Part shown: positions 23,234 through 34,516 of the stretch, in pieces
How the letters are laid out: each line of letters opens with the position of its first letter
Numbering within the stretch: the stretch's first letter is position 1
From: Artemia franciscana
Lineage: Eukaryota; Arthropoda; Branchiopoda; Anostraca; Artemiidae
Assembly (NCBI RefSeq): GCF_032884065.1
Contig: NC_088873.1
Coordinates: forward strand, 39,047,823-39,111,822
DNA: 64,000 nucleotides
Direction of reading: 5' to 3'
Made by a program: the position numbers and the translations under genes
The notes under the pieces: model-generated
Told to the model about the DNA's origin: nothing
Database searches by the model: none
What the model saw: only the letters and a program-made list of their open reading frames with translations

Positions 23234-24031
23234 ATGATATTCTGGTATATGGAAAGAACCGCGAGGAGCACGACCAGAGACTATCCGCCGTTCTTAGAAG
23301 AGCCAGAAAAAAAAAGAATCCGCTTCAACAGTGAAAAATGCAAATTTTCCAAAGACAAAGTCAAGTACTTTGGACATATCATTAGCAGAGACGGGATAAA
23401 ACCAGACCCAGAAAAGATTAGGGCTATACAAGACATGCCAAGCCCACAGTCTAAAGAAGAGCTACAGACACTATTAGGAATGCTCAACTTCCTATCAAAA
23501 TACATACCCAACCTATCCTCGAAAAATAAGCCACTGAGAGATCTTACTAAAGCCACCGATTTCAGATGGGAAACCGATCACGAAGCAAGTATGAAAGAGA
23601 TCAAGAGCTGCATTTCAGAAAATCTAGCTTTCTTTGACCATAAATGCAAAGTAGTCGAACTCAAGGTTGACGCTTCAAAGCATGGACTTGGAGCTGAGCT
23701 CTCCTCAAATGGGAAGATCGTAGGATTTGCATCTAGGGCCCTTAGCACGACTGAACAGAACTATTCTCAACTAGAGAAGGAACTGTATGCGATCGTGTTT
23801 GGGTGCAAACACTTCCATCACTACATCTATGGAAGAAAAACCATCGTGACAACAGATCATCGCCCATTAGAGACCATCTTATCAAGACCACTCCATATGG
23901 CACCAGCACGACTACAGCAAATGATGATTCAGATCCAGCCATAAAACATCGAAGTACACTATAGCCCGGGGTCAGATATCCCAGTCCCAGATGCACTCTC
24001 TCGACTACACCTGCCAGACGTTGATACCAAA
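23190..24031 (+). pseudogene. RT palm/thumb and RNase H (broken polyprotein)
   Basis: Catalytic LVDDILVYG lies in a different frame (about 23226-23255) from the upstream part. The frame changes again in the poly-A run at about 23306-23316. From there KYFGHIISRDGIKPDPEKI (RT thumb) and DASKHGLGAELS, KELYAIVFGC and TTDHRPLE (RNase H) are readable to a nonsense codon at 23942-23944. The same frame then continues through a SPGSDIPVPDALSRL linker. Confidence 0.9.
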
Positions 24032-24703
24032 ATGCAGAATGACATTGAAGTTTATGTGCATACAGTGATGAAATCCTTGCCAGTGAGCAACTCCAAACTA
24101 GACGAAATACGCCGCAAGACAGAAAAAGACACTCAACTCAAGGCAGTCAAAGAACTCATACTCAAAGGATGGCCCGGTACACGCCAGTCGTGCCAAACAG
24201 ATGCCGTTCGATTCTGGAATATCAAAGACGAACTAGCAATCCACAATGGGTTAGTTTTGAAAGGTCAACAAATCATCCTACCCCATCCTCTCAGAACCAA
24301 CATAATTCATCAGCTACACTCAGCACACCTTGGGATCGACAAAACCAAACAGCGCGTCCGGATGATTGTGTACTGGCCAGGGATGAACGCTGACATTGAG
24401 TCCTTCGTCCAAAAATGTGAAACATGTGCTAAATTTGCAGCAAATAATCAAAAGGAACCGTTGATTAGCAACCAGCCGCCCTCACTCCCATGGCAACACA
24501 TTGGCATTGACCTTTTCGATTGGAACAAGACCTGCTATCTCATCACTGCCGACTATTATAGCAGATACTTTGAAATAGACAAATTGTCAAGTCAGACATC
24601 AACCGCAATCATCGACAAACTGAAAGCCAACTTCGCACGTTTCAGAATCCCTCAGCTGATAACTTCAGACAACGGCTCACAACTTTTCTCACAAGAGTTC
24701 TGA
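24032..24703 (+). pseudogene. Integrase zinc finger and catalytic core, 5' part
   Basis: The His-His-Cys-Cys zinc-binding region reads HQLHSAHLG ... CETCAKF. The core follows with the first Asp in HIGIDLFDWN and the second in ITSDNGSQLFS. A TGA at 24701-24703 stops the frame shortly after the second catalytic Asp. Confidence 0.9.
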
Positions 24704-25533
24704 GATTTTGCGCAAGAGTGGGGAATTAGTCTGAAAACCTCCAGCCCATCCATCCGAGATCAAACGGTCTGGTGGAGAAATCAGTACAAACCTGCAAACG
24801 GATACTAACCAAAGCGAAAGAAAGTGGAAACGACCCACATATTGCACTTCTAGAATATAGAAACAACCCAGTTGACGGCCATGCCTCACCTGCTCAACTC
24901 CTCATGAGCCGCCAGCTACGGTCAGTCCTACCATCAACATACAACCAGCTAAAACCAAGAGTCACCCCCCTTCAGACCTTCCTACAACACAGATCGAAGG
25001 AACAGGAAAGACAGAAACGCTATCACGATAAGACTGCGAAACCGCTACGTGAACCTCAACTGGAAGACCAAGTTTTTATCCAGAAGAAAACAAACGGCCC
25101 CTGGACCAAAGCGAAAATCATATCATGCCATGAGAACCCCAGATCATATGTAGTGGAGACAGAAGACGGTTCCAGGCTGCAACGAAATAGAGTCCATATC
25201 TCCCGCCATTCCTTTCCCGTAGCCAAGGAAGAGGTCAGAATCCAGCCCACCACACAGGACAAAAGCAATGATATATCCCATCCCATCTTAACCGAATCAC
25301 CCCAGCCAATCCGCACAGACATCAAAACCTCGCCAAGAAATGTTCCGTTACCAAGAGAAGAAGATGAACCTTCTGACCCACCCCTTGTCGCACCAACCAT
25401 CGTTCCTACGCCTGAAAATGCCGCTCCCGACTGCCCAGCCACAGGGACTAAATCCCCTACCACTACATCAAAGGTGATGCTGCACACCCGCAGCGGCAGA
25501 GTGGTTAGGCCACCTAAAAGGCCGGATTTGTAG
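24704..25533 (+). pseudogene. Integrase 3' part and C-terminal tail
   Basis: After the TGA the original frame runs on to about 24750, where a shift of one base is needed. The third catalytic residue (Glu, in GLVEKSVQT) and the rest of the integrase are in the frame open from about 24760. A chromo-like or basic C-terminal region follows (DQVFIQKKTNGPWTKAKI), then a Pro- and Ser-rich tail ending at 25533. Confidence 0.85.
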
Positions 25534-25550
25534 GCAGACCACCTTTCATG

Positions 25551-25563
25551 AAAAGAAGGGAGA
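25551..25563 (+). other. Polypurine tract
   Basis: AAAAGAAGGGAGA lies immediately before the 3' LTR, where plus-strand DNA synthesis is primed. Confidence 0.8.
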
Positions 25564-25724
25564 TGCAGCATTATGGACTAACCCGCTTGTTTATGCTTAT
25601 ATTGCTTGTGCTTATACATTGCTTGCTTGTGCTTATATTTATAACATTGCTTGCTTGTGCTTATATTTTGTATTTGTTCTAGGTGCTTGGGTTTATAATA
25701 AACTATAAATAGTCAAATGCTACA
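25564..25724 (+). repeat. 3' LTR
   Basis: 161 bp, matching the 5' LTR without a difference that I can see. It is followed by AATGCTAC, which repeats the LTR's own last bases, before the flanking duplication resumes. Confidence 0.93.
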
Positions 25725-25729
25725 AATGC

Positions 25730-26813
25730 TACCTTAATTTTCTGCTAATAGTTGCTTTTTCTCTGCCTTTGGTTCTGAAAATGCAATTCCTGTTATTTGA
25801 GTAGAATTTTGAGCCATATCAATGTTTTTTTTTCAAAATTTAGGAAATGTATTTGCATATCCTTAAAACCTTATAAAATGGAATTGAGCAAAGTTATGAA
25901 GCTGAAAACAATTTTTTTGTACTTCAATTAAGCAGAAGATCTATCTTGAAAGGTTTCACTTTCATAAAATACATATTTTAAAGGTCATCAAAGGTTAGGG
26001 CCCTCTAGAGAGAGAAGGAGTAGAGTTAGTTGCTTCAAAATAACTTCTCAGGACATACCTTAGTCTGTAGATTCATCCCTGAAAGTTTCATTTTCCTAAT
26101 CTAAACCCTTTCTGAGATAGCAAGAAGTCAATTAACTAGAATTTTACCTGTTAAAGTTGTAGCCTAGGCATCAAATTGTTAGGTAGCCTAGGGAATGAAT
26201 GAGCCAACTAGTCAGCAATTCATTGGGCTTTAAGTACAATATAAATTTTACCCATAAGGTAAAATTTATTTTATATCTTTAGGTTCTCTGGCAAAGGGGA
26301 TAGTTCATGTACCTAGGTTAATAAGTAGGTCTACTCTCTGTTTTGGAAATATGTCCACTTAAGAGAGGTCTGCTACTTGATTTCTACTTGATCTGCTTGA
26401 CTTCATTTGGAGATATATAGGTATGGAAATATTCCCATTACTGAGCTATGAAATAGGTTAACATACAAATTGATGCCTTTTTTAAGTTCTTTTGAAATAT
26501 AATAGTGATTTTATTTGGAGATCTGATTTTTATCTCCCTATCAATCCTTAATGATGATAACTTTTTTTTTATATTATTGGTCATGTAAAATAATCTACAT
26601 TATATAGAGAGGACAGGAGTAGAAGTTGGTACTTCAAAACACCTTCCTGAGGCATACTTTAATATGTAGATCAATCCCTGAAAGTTTCATTTTCATAACC
26701 TAACCCTTTTCCAAGAGAGCCCACAGTAACCAAGCTATAATTTGCCACAAAGTAGGCTATTCTGGTAGCTAAAAAACAAACTTATCTTTTTAGTCAGAAT
26801 CACATCCTGGATC
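25730..26813 (+). repeat. Right copy of 1.08 kb duplication
   Basis: Counterpart of 20282-21366. It is followed by CAAACTTAATGTG, the presumed original continuation of the locus. A 66 bp relative of its last part recurs at about 26920-26988. Confidence 0.9.
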
Positions 26814-28194
26814 CAAACTTAATGTGCATTTGTATCATAAATGAACTTTACCCTCATCCCCATATATATCAATTCAGGGTATATATTTGTATGTTAGGAG
26901 AGGGGGGAGGGCAAAGTTCAATCTTATCTCTATAGTCAGAATTACATCCTGAATCCAAATTTAACATTCATCGGCATCAGAAATGAACAAGACTATTCAG
27001 TCTGTTATTTGTACTAACAGATTGAATAGTCTGTTAATATAAATATTACCCAGCATCTTTTGGCTAATATTAAGGTGCTCAATTGATAAAAGAATTGTCT
27101 TAATTTTGAATTTTTTTTTCATGTCATCAAAATGTCATTTCTGTACAAAGCATAGGAAATTCCGAACACTAATCTTGTGATTTTTGAGTCATGAGGTATT
27201 TTGTTGTTATTTATTGGCTATGCTTCCAGCATCTGTCTGTTCCATCTTTTGCCTGCAGTTATAATGTTATACTTTTCAGTTGTCATTTAAGTTGTGAATA
27301 TGATATTTCAGGCTAACCATACAATTTCATTTAGTGATCTTTCATAAATATGATGAGAAAATGTGTTGTCTATCAGTGACTGTTGTTTGAAGTATCTACA
27401 GCATATTCAAGTTTTAGATTATATCAGAGATGTTTAAGCAACTTCAAATGTTATTTTTTAATTAGAACAAATGAACCAGCAACATCAGTAGTTCAGACAA
27501 TCTCCCACTAAAAGCAAGACAACTGGATAGTGATCATTTTGAAGTTGACTTTACAATCTCTTCTTAAAATAATGGGGCTTGTTTATGTTCATGTGAACCT
27601 GTTAGGCCAATGCCTGTTTTAAATCTATCAATAGTTTAATTATCAACAGGTTTGACACCTTCTTTTTGGGGGTGTTTTACCCCTTTTTTATAAATCATGG
27701 AAATGTTGTCAGGCTCATAATTTGCAATTAGCACTGTTAATGCTAAGGAATTTTACATACAAATACTTGAAATCATCATAAAATACAATTCTTCTGATAT
27801 GTATATTGTCATCAACTTCCATTTTTCTGTTAGAGTTAATTCCTTACTATGCTCCTTACTTACATTTCGGTACCACAGACTATTGAAAAAAAAATTGACG
27901 GAGATTAGTTTCCTTTCCGACCTCTTTGTTAGTTTGCTCAGACAACCAGCACATCATTAAAAAAAAAGAACACAGTGGCAAGACAAAAGAATAGAATTTG
28001 TTTTTTAGAAGATTGTTGCATATCTAATGGGCATACACAGCCTTTTTATGTTGTCTTTAAAAAGAGATTAATGGGCAATTGTCCTAGATGATTTACTGCA
28101 GTTTAGTACCACAAATTTAATTGGATTGAATACTCCAAAGAACATGATTAAAGGTTTTGCTTTCCATACAGTTATTTTTTTTTTAGTCCATTTG
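26814..28194. other. No gene seen; one hairpin
   Basis: AT-rich sequence. A hairpin with 17 bp arms and one mismatch is at 26991-27007 and 27015-27031 (GACTATTCAGTCTGTTA). No reading frame is supported. Confidence 0.5.
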
Positions 28195-29190
28195 GAAACA
28201 GCAAAGACACATTTATCAAAACAGGCTATGGCATTGGAAAAACGTCAGTAAAAAAAAAAAAAAAAATGCAAAAACACAAACTGTCTGAGGCTCATAAGGA
28301 TTGAATTACAATGTATAGTCATCATTTATCATCACAAGCTCAAGGAACAGATGCAGCCAAGTTAGGCTAACAAGCTGCTGAAAATACTGACAAAAACAGT
28401 AAGCATTCTCAGTAGAGTAGCACTTTTTTGCACATCAGGAAATCAGTTTGTAAGGGCATAGAGAAACCACAAATGATAAAGTTGGAAGCAAAAATAAATG
28501 AAATTTAATAGAACTTTTTGAGTTACTGAAAGGTGTTTCTAGTGATATTAAATTTGTTTTTGATTGTATTCCAAAAATGACTTACCATACTTATATGTTT
28601 AAAGATTCTTGAAATGAGGTTTTTCACACTTCTAGGAATAGTTTAGGAAAAGAGTGTTGATGAGATCAATAATTGGGTTTTTGCTTTAATTGTTAACAAA
28701 GCCAGCAATGTTAGTACAAAGGGACAGATGTCTATTTGCATCTGAAATACAAACAAAGCAAAAGTGTTTGAACTATGTGTAAGATTTGATGAGCCTTCTG
28801 AGCTAACTGCAAATTTTCTTCTGAAAAATATTAAACTTTTTGAAATAAGCAGTTTAGCAGATCACTACAACATACTTATAGACCAAAACAATTCTTTGTT
28901 TCTATTTCACTTTGCCTGAACAAAGACTATTGTATTCTAATCTTTCAAAGATTGTACAAATTCTGCTCACTCTCTGTGTAACCAGCGCTATGGCTGAAAG
29001 AAGCTTTGCTATTATGAAGAGAGTAAAAAATTACCTGAGATCCACAATCTCTAAACAATGCTTAAAACATCTTTTGATTTCGTCAATTGACAGATAAGGA
29101 AGTGAAAAGCTCATAAAGAATCCTGACAAAATCCTAGAATTTGTATCTCTATTAGACACAGAAGCCTACAGTTGTAAATCTGGGCTATGG
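28195..29190 (+). pseudogene. hAT transposase remnant (DUF4371/ZMYM type)
   Basis: Translation with stops and frame changes gives several family landmarks. They are a TTF-type zinc finger (DTFIKTGYGIGK; KHKLSEAHKD, to about 28300), NLIELFELLKGVSSDIK (about 28505) and EINNWVFALIVNKASNVSTK (about 28660-28720). Then comes LTANFLLKNIKLFEI ... DHYNILIDQN (28805-28890). The C-terminal dimerisation domain is TSAMAERSFAIMKRVKNYLR (28981-29040). Most of the region between the catalytic part and the dimerisation domain is missing, so this is an internally deleted, dead copy. Confidence 0.85.
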
Positions 29191-30423
29191 TAATAACTTT
29201 GCAAATCTTGACTAATTAGTAAATCATAACAATATGATTGATCATACAAGTGTTCTTATGAAAGCCAACTTTCATAATTATTATTATTATTTTTTTTATC
29301 ACAAAAACACTCATACAGAAAAGTAACTTTTATGCTACTATTTTATGTTGATCAATAACAACAAAACTGTATTTCAATACAACATATCAAACCTAGATTT
29401 GTAAAATCGCGTAAGAAAATTGGAACCCACATCCCATGGTAACCTTACCCCCTCCCCAGATTATGAGGCCTAAAACCACTACTGACTAGCTGGTTGATAG
29501 TAAAAAAAAGATTGTCCATACACTTTTTTAAATTTTCAGCTCTCTGAACTGAATTCATAGAGCTCAATGAATGGTAGATAGAAAAACAAATTAAATGTCA
29601 GTTTAAACTTGCAATTCAGAGAGACGTGCTGATAGAATTTTAGTCCTGTTTGGTGAAATTTACTAGGTAAAAGAAATGTGTTCAACATTTTCTTAAAATT
29701 CTGTTTGCTGCTAAGATAGTTATGACCAAAGTGCAGGACAGCACTTTGGTTATTTTTCCATTGTAGTACAACAGTTTTTCTCCAAAGTATTGTTGGGAAT
29801 AGCCAAGGTTTATTTTAGGGCTCAAGTACAGAGTTTTTACCTTTTTGCACCACTTTGATCATTTAATTTGAATTTTTATTTAAAATAATTGTAAACTAAC
29901 TTCAGAAGTTTTGATTACATGGTTAAAATAACAAATATAGGCAACCAATTAGGCCTTTAATGATTACCCTTTCAGCTTTTATGGTGGGGAAGGGGCTGCA
30001 GCAAGTACACTGTTGGAATCTCCATGATTGAAAATCCTATACAGGAAATTTAAATTGTTGCTTGAACAACAAGGAAAATAATTTTTTTTTGCATGGGTAG
30101 TAGTGATGTGTCCTCTTTTTTAACATTTTTTCTTTCTCCACTGCTAGCAGGTGCTAAAACATTGCAGAGAGCTTTTTAGTGGCTCATTTGAAAGGTAATT
30201 TCTATATCTAATGCTTTTTGTAATTAGTTAAGAATAATATTTAAACAAAATCCATTTTTTTTGAGAAACTGCATCTTCATGTACAAAATCATGTTATGTT
30301 GGGTATGATGTTGTATTTGATGGAATCTGCTGCCTGATTCTCTTCAGTTTGTTCTTTACTATAGGCTATCAAGCTTAGAAAAAGTTGAGGTTTTTTCATG
30401 TGTGTGATATATAACATAAATTT
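29191..30423. other. No gene seen; perfect 10 bp hairpin
   Basis: A perfect stem ACCAAAGTGC/GCACTTTGGT with a 6-base loop lies at 29725-29750. Otherwise AT-rich sequence without a supportable gene. Confidence 0.5.
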
Positions 30424-30725
30424 GATAAATTAAATGAAAACTTACCAAGTTTGAAGTTTGGTTGCAATTCTACTCCAAAGAGGGAGCACCAGCATAGCTT
30501 AGAGTTCAACTGAGATAGGCGTCCCCAATCACATGGATTGACCAAGAATAATACCAGTATTTCAAAGTCCTTGTAGTGTGTGGTGGTTAAGTTCATGGTG
30601 AAGCACTGAGTTCAACAGGAAGGGAAATTGGGAGGGCAGTTGAACCCTCAGCTATACTGCTGCTCCTTCTTTGGAGTAGAATTACAACCAAACTTAAAAC
30701 TTGGTAAGTTTTTATTTAATTTATC
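30424..30725. repeat. Inverted repeat, ~88 bp arms
   Basis: 30424-30513 and 30638-30725 are imperfect inverted repeats. Both arms carry AACTTACCAAGTTT-like and CTACTCCAAAG-like words with their complements. They lie just beyond the end of the DIRS-like recombinase, where such elements have terminal and internal complementary repeats. The link to the element is inference. Confidence 0.75.
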
Positions 30726-30913
30726 AATTCTACCTCAAAGCCTTAGCTATGCTTTCAATTTAAACTGAAATTTTAAAGCTCAACATCAGCTAAACCAGCA
30801 TTAATAATCAATAATAGCCCTATTTGTAAAAAGAGGCTATTGTATGAAAATTCATCAATAGTAAGGTAGTTCAATACAACACAATGAATACATTCCAAAG
30901 ACAGATAATTGTC

Positions 30914-31700
30914 ATCCACTTTCTGTTGGTTTGTCATACAACCTTGCAAGTATCTTGGCATTTGTCCAGCCTACATATCTTATGGTTTGATCCACATCCA
31001 CTCGTCTAGCTTTAAGATGACACATTGAGGCAGACCTGGTGCTATGAGCACCATAAACACTGAGATCTATTACTGCAAGAAATAACACTTCTTAGATCCA
31101 CCTGGAAATAGATGACTTGGATGCAGCAATATGAGGCATACATAATGTAAGAAAAATTCGTCATCTCTATTTTGATATTATGTCGTTCTAATATAGGTAT
31201 CTAGATGCATCACCAGACACAGGGAAGACCGAAATTTAACCACTGATTTGTTATTGCATGGTCTCATGGTTTTTAACAACACATTGGTTTGAAAACCAAT
31301 CTTTTCTACCAACCATCTTTGCTATGTGTCATATTACTAAGTGACAAACTGGCCTAAATCTGAACTCTTTCACAAGCTGATAAAACCAATAAAACTGCTA
31401 ATTTTTGTGCAAGTGCCTTTGGTTGAAGATTTTCTGTATATGAAGCTGGTAATCTAAAAAAAACGCCAATATGCGTTTTACATCCCAAATTCTAGAAAGC
31501 CTTGGAAGACTAGGCCTTCAACTAAGGACTCTTCTCAAAAAATTCTTGTTATCGGATTACTGCCTAACTGAAGGCTTGGTAAAATTGCAGATGAAGCACT
31601 GCTTGCAGTTTATTGATAGCACTATATCCAACGCCTGAGTGAAAAAGCTCTGCAAGAAGGGTCAAGGTCTTCAGTAGAGTTGCCTTCAAGGGCTGGATCT
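30914..31700 (-). pseudogene. DIRS-like tyrosine recombinase (decayed)
   Basis: Reading leftward on the minus strand, the translation shows a DIRS/Ngaro-type recombinase. The N-terminal SAM-like part reads LAELFHSGVGYSAINKLQAV (about 31640-31580). It continues with LQPKALAQKLAVLLVLSACE (about 31430-31370) and HIAASKSSISRWI. The catalytic GAHSTRSASM contains the HxxR box, and GWTNAKILARLYDKP contains the Tyr nucleophile near 30930. Several stops and at least one frameshift make it inactive. A terminal TGA is at 30916-30914. Cryptons use a related enzyme, but the neighbouring RNase H and RT pieces favour DIRS. Confidence 0.85.
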
Positions 31701-32219
31701 CGTTTCTTTCAGAAAAGCCAATCCTTTTCTAATGTAAACCATTTACTGGTGCTTAGTCGAATCCTGCCATCCATCCATGATAATATGAACTATGGAACAA
31801 GAATGTCCTTGGTGGTAAACACCTTGCTGGACACAACACAAGCCACTAGGCATAACATCTTGAACTATGGAAGGTGCAAGGTCTTTTTCTGTTGAAGAGA
31901 CACAATAAAAATATCATCTGGTAGAAGTATGAGACTTTCTACTAAAAGGCTTTGTAGGAGGGAATATCAAATTTATGTGGTCCAGTTTTGAAAGATCAAG
32001 GTACCTGTTGCCTGATCTGTTTCTACCTTCTGAAGGCCTTCAGAAGCAAACTAGAGGGGGTAATGCATGGAAGAAATGAGGCTTCCAACTTGTTGTAATT
32101 GCATCTTCAAAAATCATTCTGAATGTAGTTTCCAAGAAACAAACGGTTTCATCTAAAAATGTCAACTTGTTGCAATGAAACCAATGTGTATTGACTGAGA
32201 TACCAAAGAGTTCAAAATT

Positions 32220-32620
32220 TTTAAATATTCCAGAATTTCCATTCTTTTTCATTATCAAATTTTCGTGATGCTTCATCTGTAATATTAGGCACTCAAGGCA
32301 TATATTGTGCAGAATTCACCCTTTGTCCTGCAAAACTAACTGCCAGACCTTATTTGCAAAATAATTACAAAACTCAGATTTTGGTCATCTCTTTTTGTTT
32401 ATGTAAGCTATTGTGGCTGTGTTGTCTGAACACAGCACGAATGCATGCCTTTGCTATCCCAAGCAAAGCTTTTTAATCCCAGATAAACAGCTTTTGTTCC
32501 TGAAACATTGATGTCAAATCCCTTTTCCTCTGAGGATTATTTACCTGTGGCCGTTTTCATGGAATCTTCATCCACAATACCCAGCCTAGTTTTGATTTAT
32601 CACTGCACAAATATTTGTTA
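32220..32620 (-). pseudogene. DIRS-like RNase H remnant
   Basis: The minus-strand reading includes CSDNTATIAYINKK (about 32440-32400), SEFCNYFANKVWQLVLQDKG and a downstream FKNFELFGISVNTHW segment. These follow the order of the DIRS RNase H domain (SDN-x-AYIN, then a Cys-Asn and Ile-Trp motif). Stops interrupt it. It lies directly upstream of the recombinase, as expected. Confidence 0.65.
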
Positions 32621-32666
32621 AGTGATCTAGGCTATATTGCTTTAGAGAATTATTGGCAATATCCAA

Positions 32667-33064
32667 CTACCATTGTAGTTCTGAACCTACATTGGATGTT
32701 AGTCTTAGCTTTGCCACAAAATTGTCCTGCACATGTTTTTGTGCTTGAGCAGTCAATGCCTCCACTTTTCGGTAAAATAAAGGCCCTAATTGCTGCAATA
32801 TTTTGGATGGGGACCTTGTTCTGCCAGGGGCGATGACAGTAGGCCCCCTACCTTGCATGTTTTTGGTCTTCCAAATGATTTTTCCAAATCCACAATGGAT
32901 TTGGCTTTGGATATTGTTTTGGCAACATCCTTGCCAAAAACGTACTCCATCACTTTGACTTCAGGAGCACATAAAGCTGATGCTACCATGGGATCTGGAC
33001 TCACTTCAATATCATCGCAAGACGTCTTTTCTAGACTGAGATCATAATCGATGAGACCAAGCAT
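32667..33064 (-). pseudogene. Putative gag-like segment of the DIRS-like element
   Basis: Two overlapping minus-strand frames (33064-32786 and 32858-32667) give MEYVFGKDVAKTISKAKSIV, then GRGPTVIAPGRTRSPSK. A lysine-rich helical segment followed by an Arg-Gly-Ser-rich tail is typical of DIRS gag C-termini. A frameshift near 32855 separates them. Identification rests on composition and position. Confidence 0.4.
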
Positions 33065-33499
33065 ATGAACTGTATCTGTTAGGATTTAAACCTTTCCTTT
33101 GATATTATATATTTGCTGCCTCTAAAACATAAAAGGTTGAATGAACAATAGTCCACTGCATTCATAATCCCTTAGCATCCCTCTGTTTAGCCTGTGATGA
33201 GAGGAAAGGCCAAATTTTACTGCACACCTTGGGGACAACTTTTTGTCAGTATTTGCAGGCCTAGGGTGGCACTCAAATAAATCCTTCTGCTTCCCTATTT
33301 CCAGAGGCTCAGAGTAAGCTCTGTTTGTAACTTTGACAAGTTTTTATGGATCATGGGACCTTCCTTGGTACCAAAACGTTCTTCTGAAACCTTTTTAAAT
33401 AGAGCGTTATTTGACGTCTTTCAATCATTTGCCTTTATGCTTCTTTTACAGGTCTTCTGCTTTCTATCATTTCTTTGGTCATGAATTTCTTATGGGGCA

Positions 33500-33640
33500 C
33501 ACAGAGCCAGTTCTGGTGGTTTTAGAACCTATTTGTGGGCTCTGAGAGCTAGATCTTGGATTTCTAGAACTAATTTTTGGGCTCCGAGAGCCATATTAGA
33601 CACAAGTTTGAAACTCAGGGCTCTGAGAGCCATGATTTGT
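33500..33640. repeat. Three short imperfect repeats
   Basis: GGGCTCTGAGAGC-like words recur near 33537, 33580 and 33614, spaced about 35-45 bp apart. Confidence 0.6.
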
Positions 33641-33967
33641 TCTTTGATCACTATCCACTGCTGGGAAGGCTGAAACAAGAATGCCTAGAGTTTTGGCCAA
33701 TTCTTGAATCGTAGTTGATACTTGACTAAGAATTTTTGAAACCACATCCCAAACTTTTTGAATTCTTTCTATAGGAAAATCTATACTTTGTGAATCTAGC
33801 AGAAAACCCAGAAATTCTGTTTGTTGCCTTGAAATAAGAACCGACTTTTCCGACTGAATCACAAACCTCAATTCAGACAGTAATTTCACTGTTTCGTGAT
33901 TGTTATTTTCACATTCTAAAAATAACCTTGCCAAAAAAGCTAAAATATCTATGGTAACAACAGACAA
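33596..33967 (-). pseudogene. DIRS-like reverse transcriptase fragment (thumb)
   Basis: 123 open codons. The part LLSELRFVIQSEKSVL, QTEFLGFLLDSQSIDFPIER and ELAKTLGILVSAFPAV is characteristic of the end of DIRS-type RT. After AFPAV the sequence departs from the family. The catalytic Asp-Asp motif would lie upstream and is not seen. It sits upstream of the gag-like piece, which is the wrong order for a simple element, so this is a rearranged or second copy. Confidence 0.7.
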
Positions 33968-34255
33968 ATACCCTTTTCGTCAGAGTTGGAGAAAATGGGT
34001 TTCATGAGTTTTGTAAGAGCACTTTGGAATCCTGACAACCAATTTGCCATACATGTGTAAACCTAGCAACAATCTACTTCAAGCAATGCCACATTTGATC
34101 ATCAAGATCAACAAGATACGAATAATAAAACTTTTGAAAAGTGAAACTTTTGTTCTTTGTTTTCAAAGCTTTCAATGGTGTTTTCTCAAATTTAATCTTA
34201 TGGTCTGAAGCTACAATATTCATAATATTCAAATCACGGTTATTGACTGCCTTTT

Positions 34256-34516
34256 CTAGACAAACTTACTAATTTTCTCCATTTTCAAATTATCTACCAG
34301 CTGTTGCAACTGGCTACTGAAATTTACAACAAAATCATAAAAATCAAGGGCAGCGTATGCTAAATACTCCACACCAGCTATTTGCGATCCCATTTCTGAA
34401 AACTCTAGAGTTCGGGCCTTTCTTGAAGGTCCTGGCCCTGCCTGAATGAGCGCGATATTGCCTTCTATAGTTCTCACAATCATAATCGTCATCCATGAAA
34501 TTGTCCAACAATTCAA
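34256..34516 (-). other. Short open frame, unrecognised
   Basis: 86 codons with an acidic, hydrophobic C-terminal half (SQIAGVEYLAYAALDFYDFV). It lies upstream of the DIRS-like pieces on the same strand and could be a gag fragment. I do not recognise it and would not call it a host gene. Confidence 0.3.

Larger units (their letters stand above)
21367..25724 (+). mobile_element. Ty3/gypsy-type LTR retrotransposon, defective
   Basis: A 4.36 kb element bounded by two LTRs of 161 bp that look identical by eye. A TGG-initial primer-binding site and a purine tract are present. The internal order gag (two zinc knuckles), protease, reverse transcriptase, RNase H, integrase is that of Metaviridae. 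I place three frameshifts and two in-frame stops, so the polyprotein is broken. There is no env-like frame. Identical LTRs suggest recent insertion, so the breaks are either recent, inherited from a copy mobilised in trans, or partly sequencing error (one lies in a poly-A run). Confidence 0.93.
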
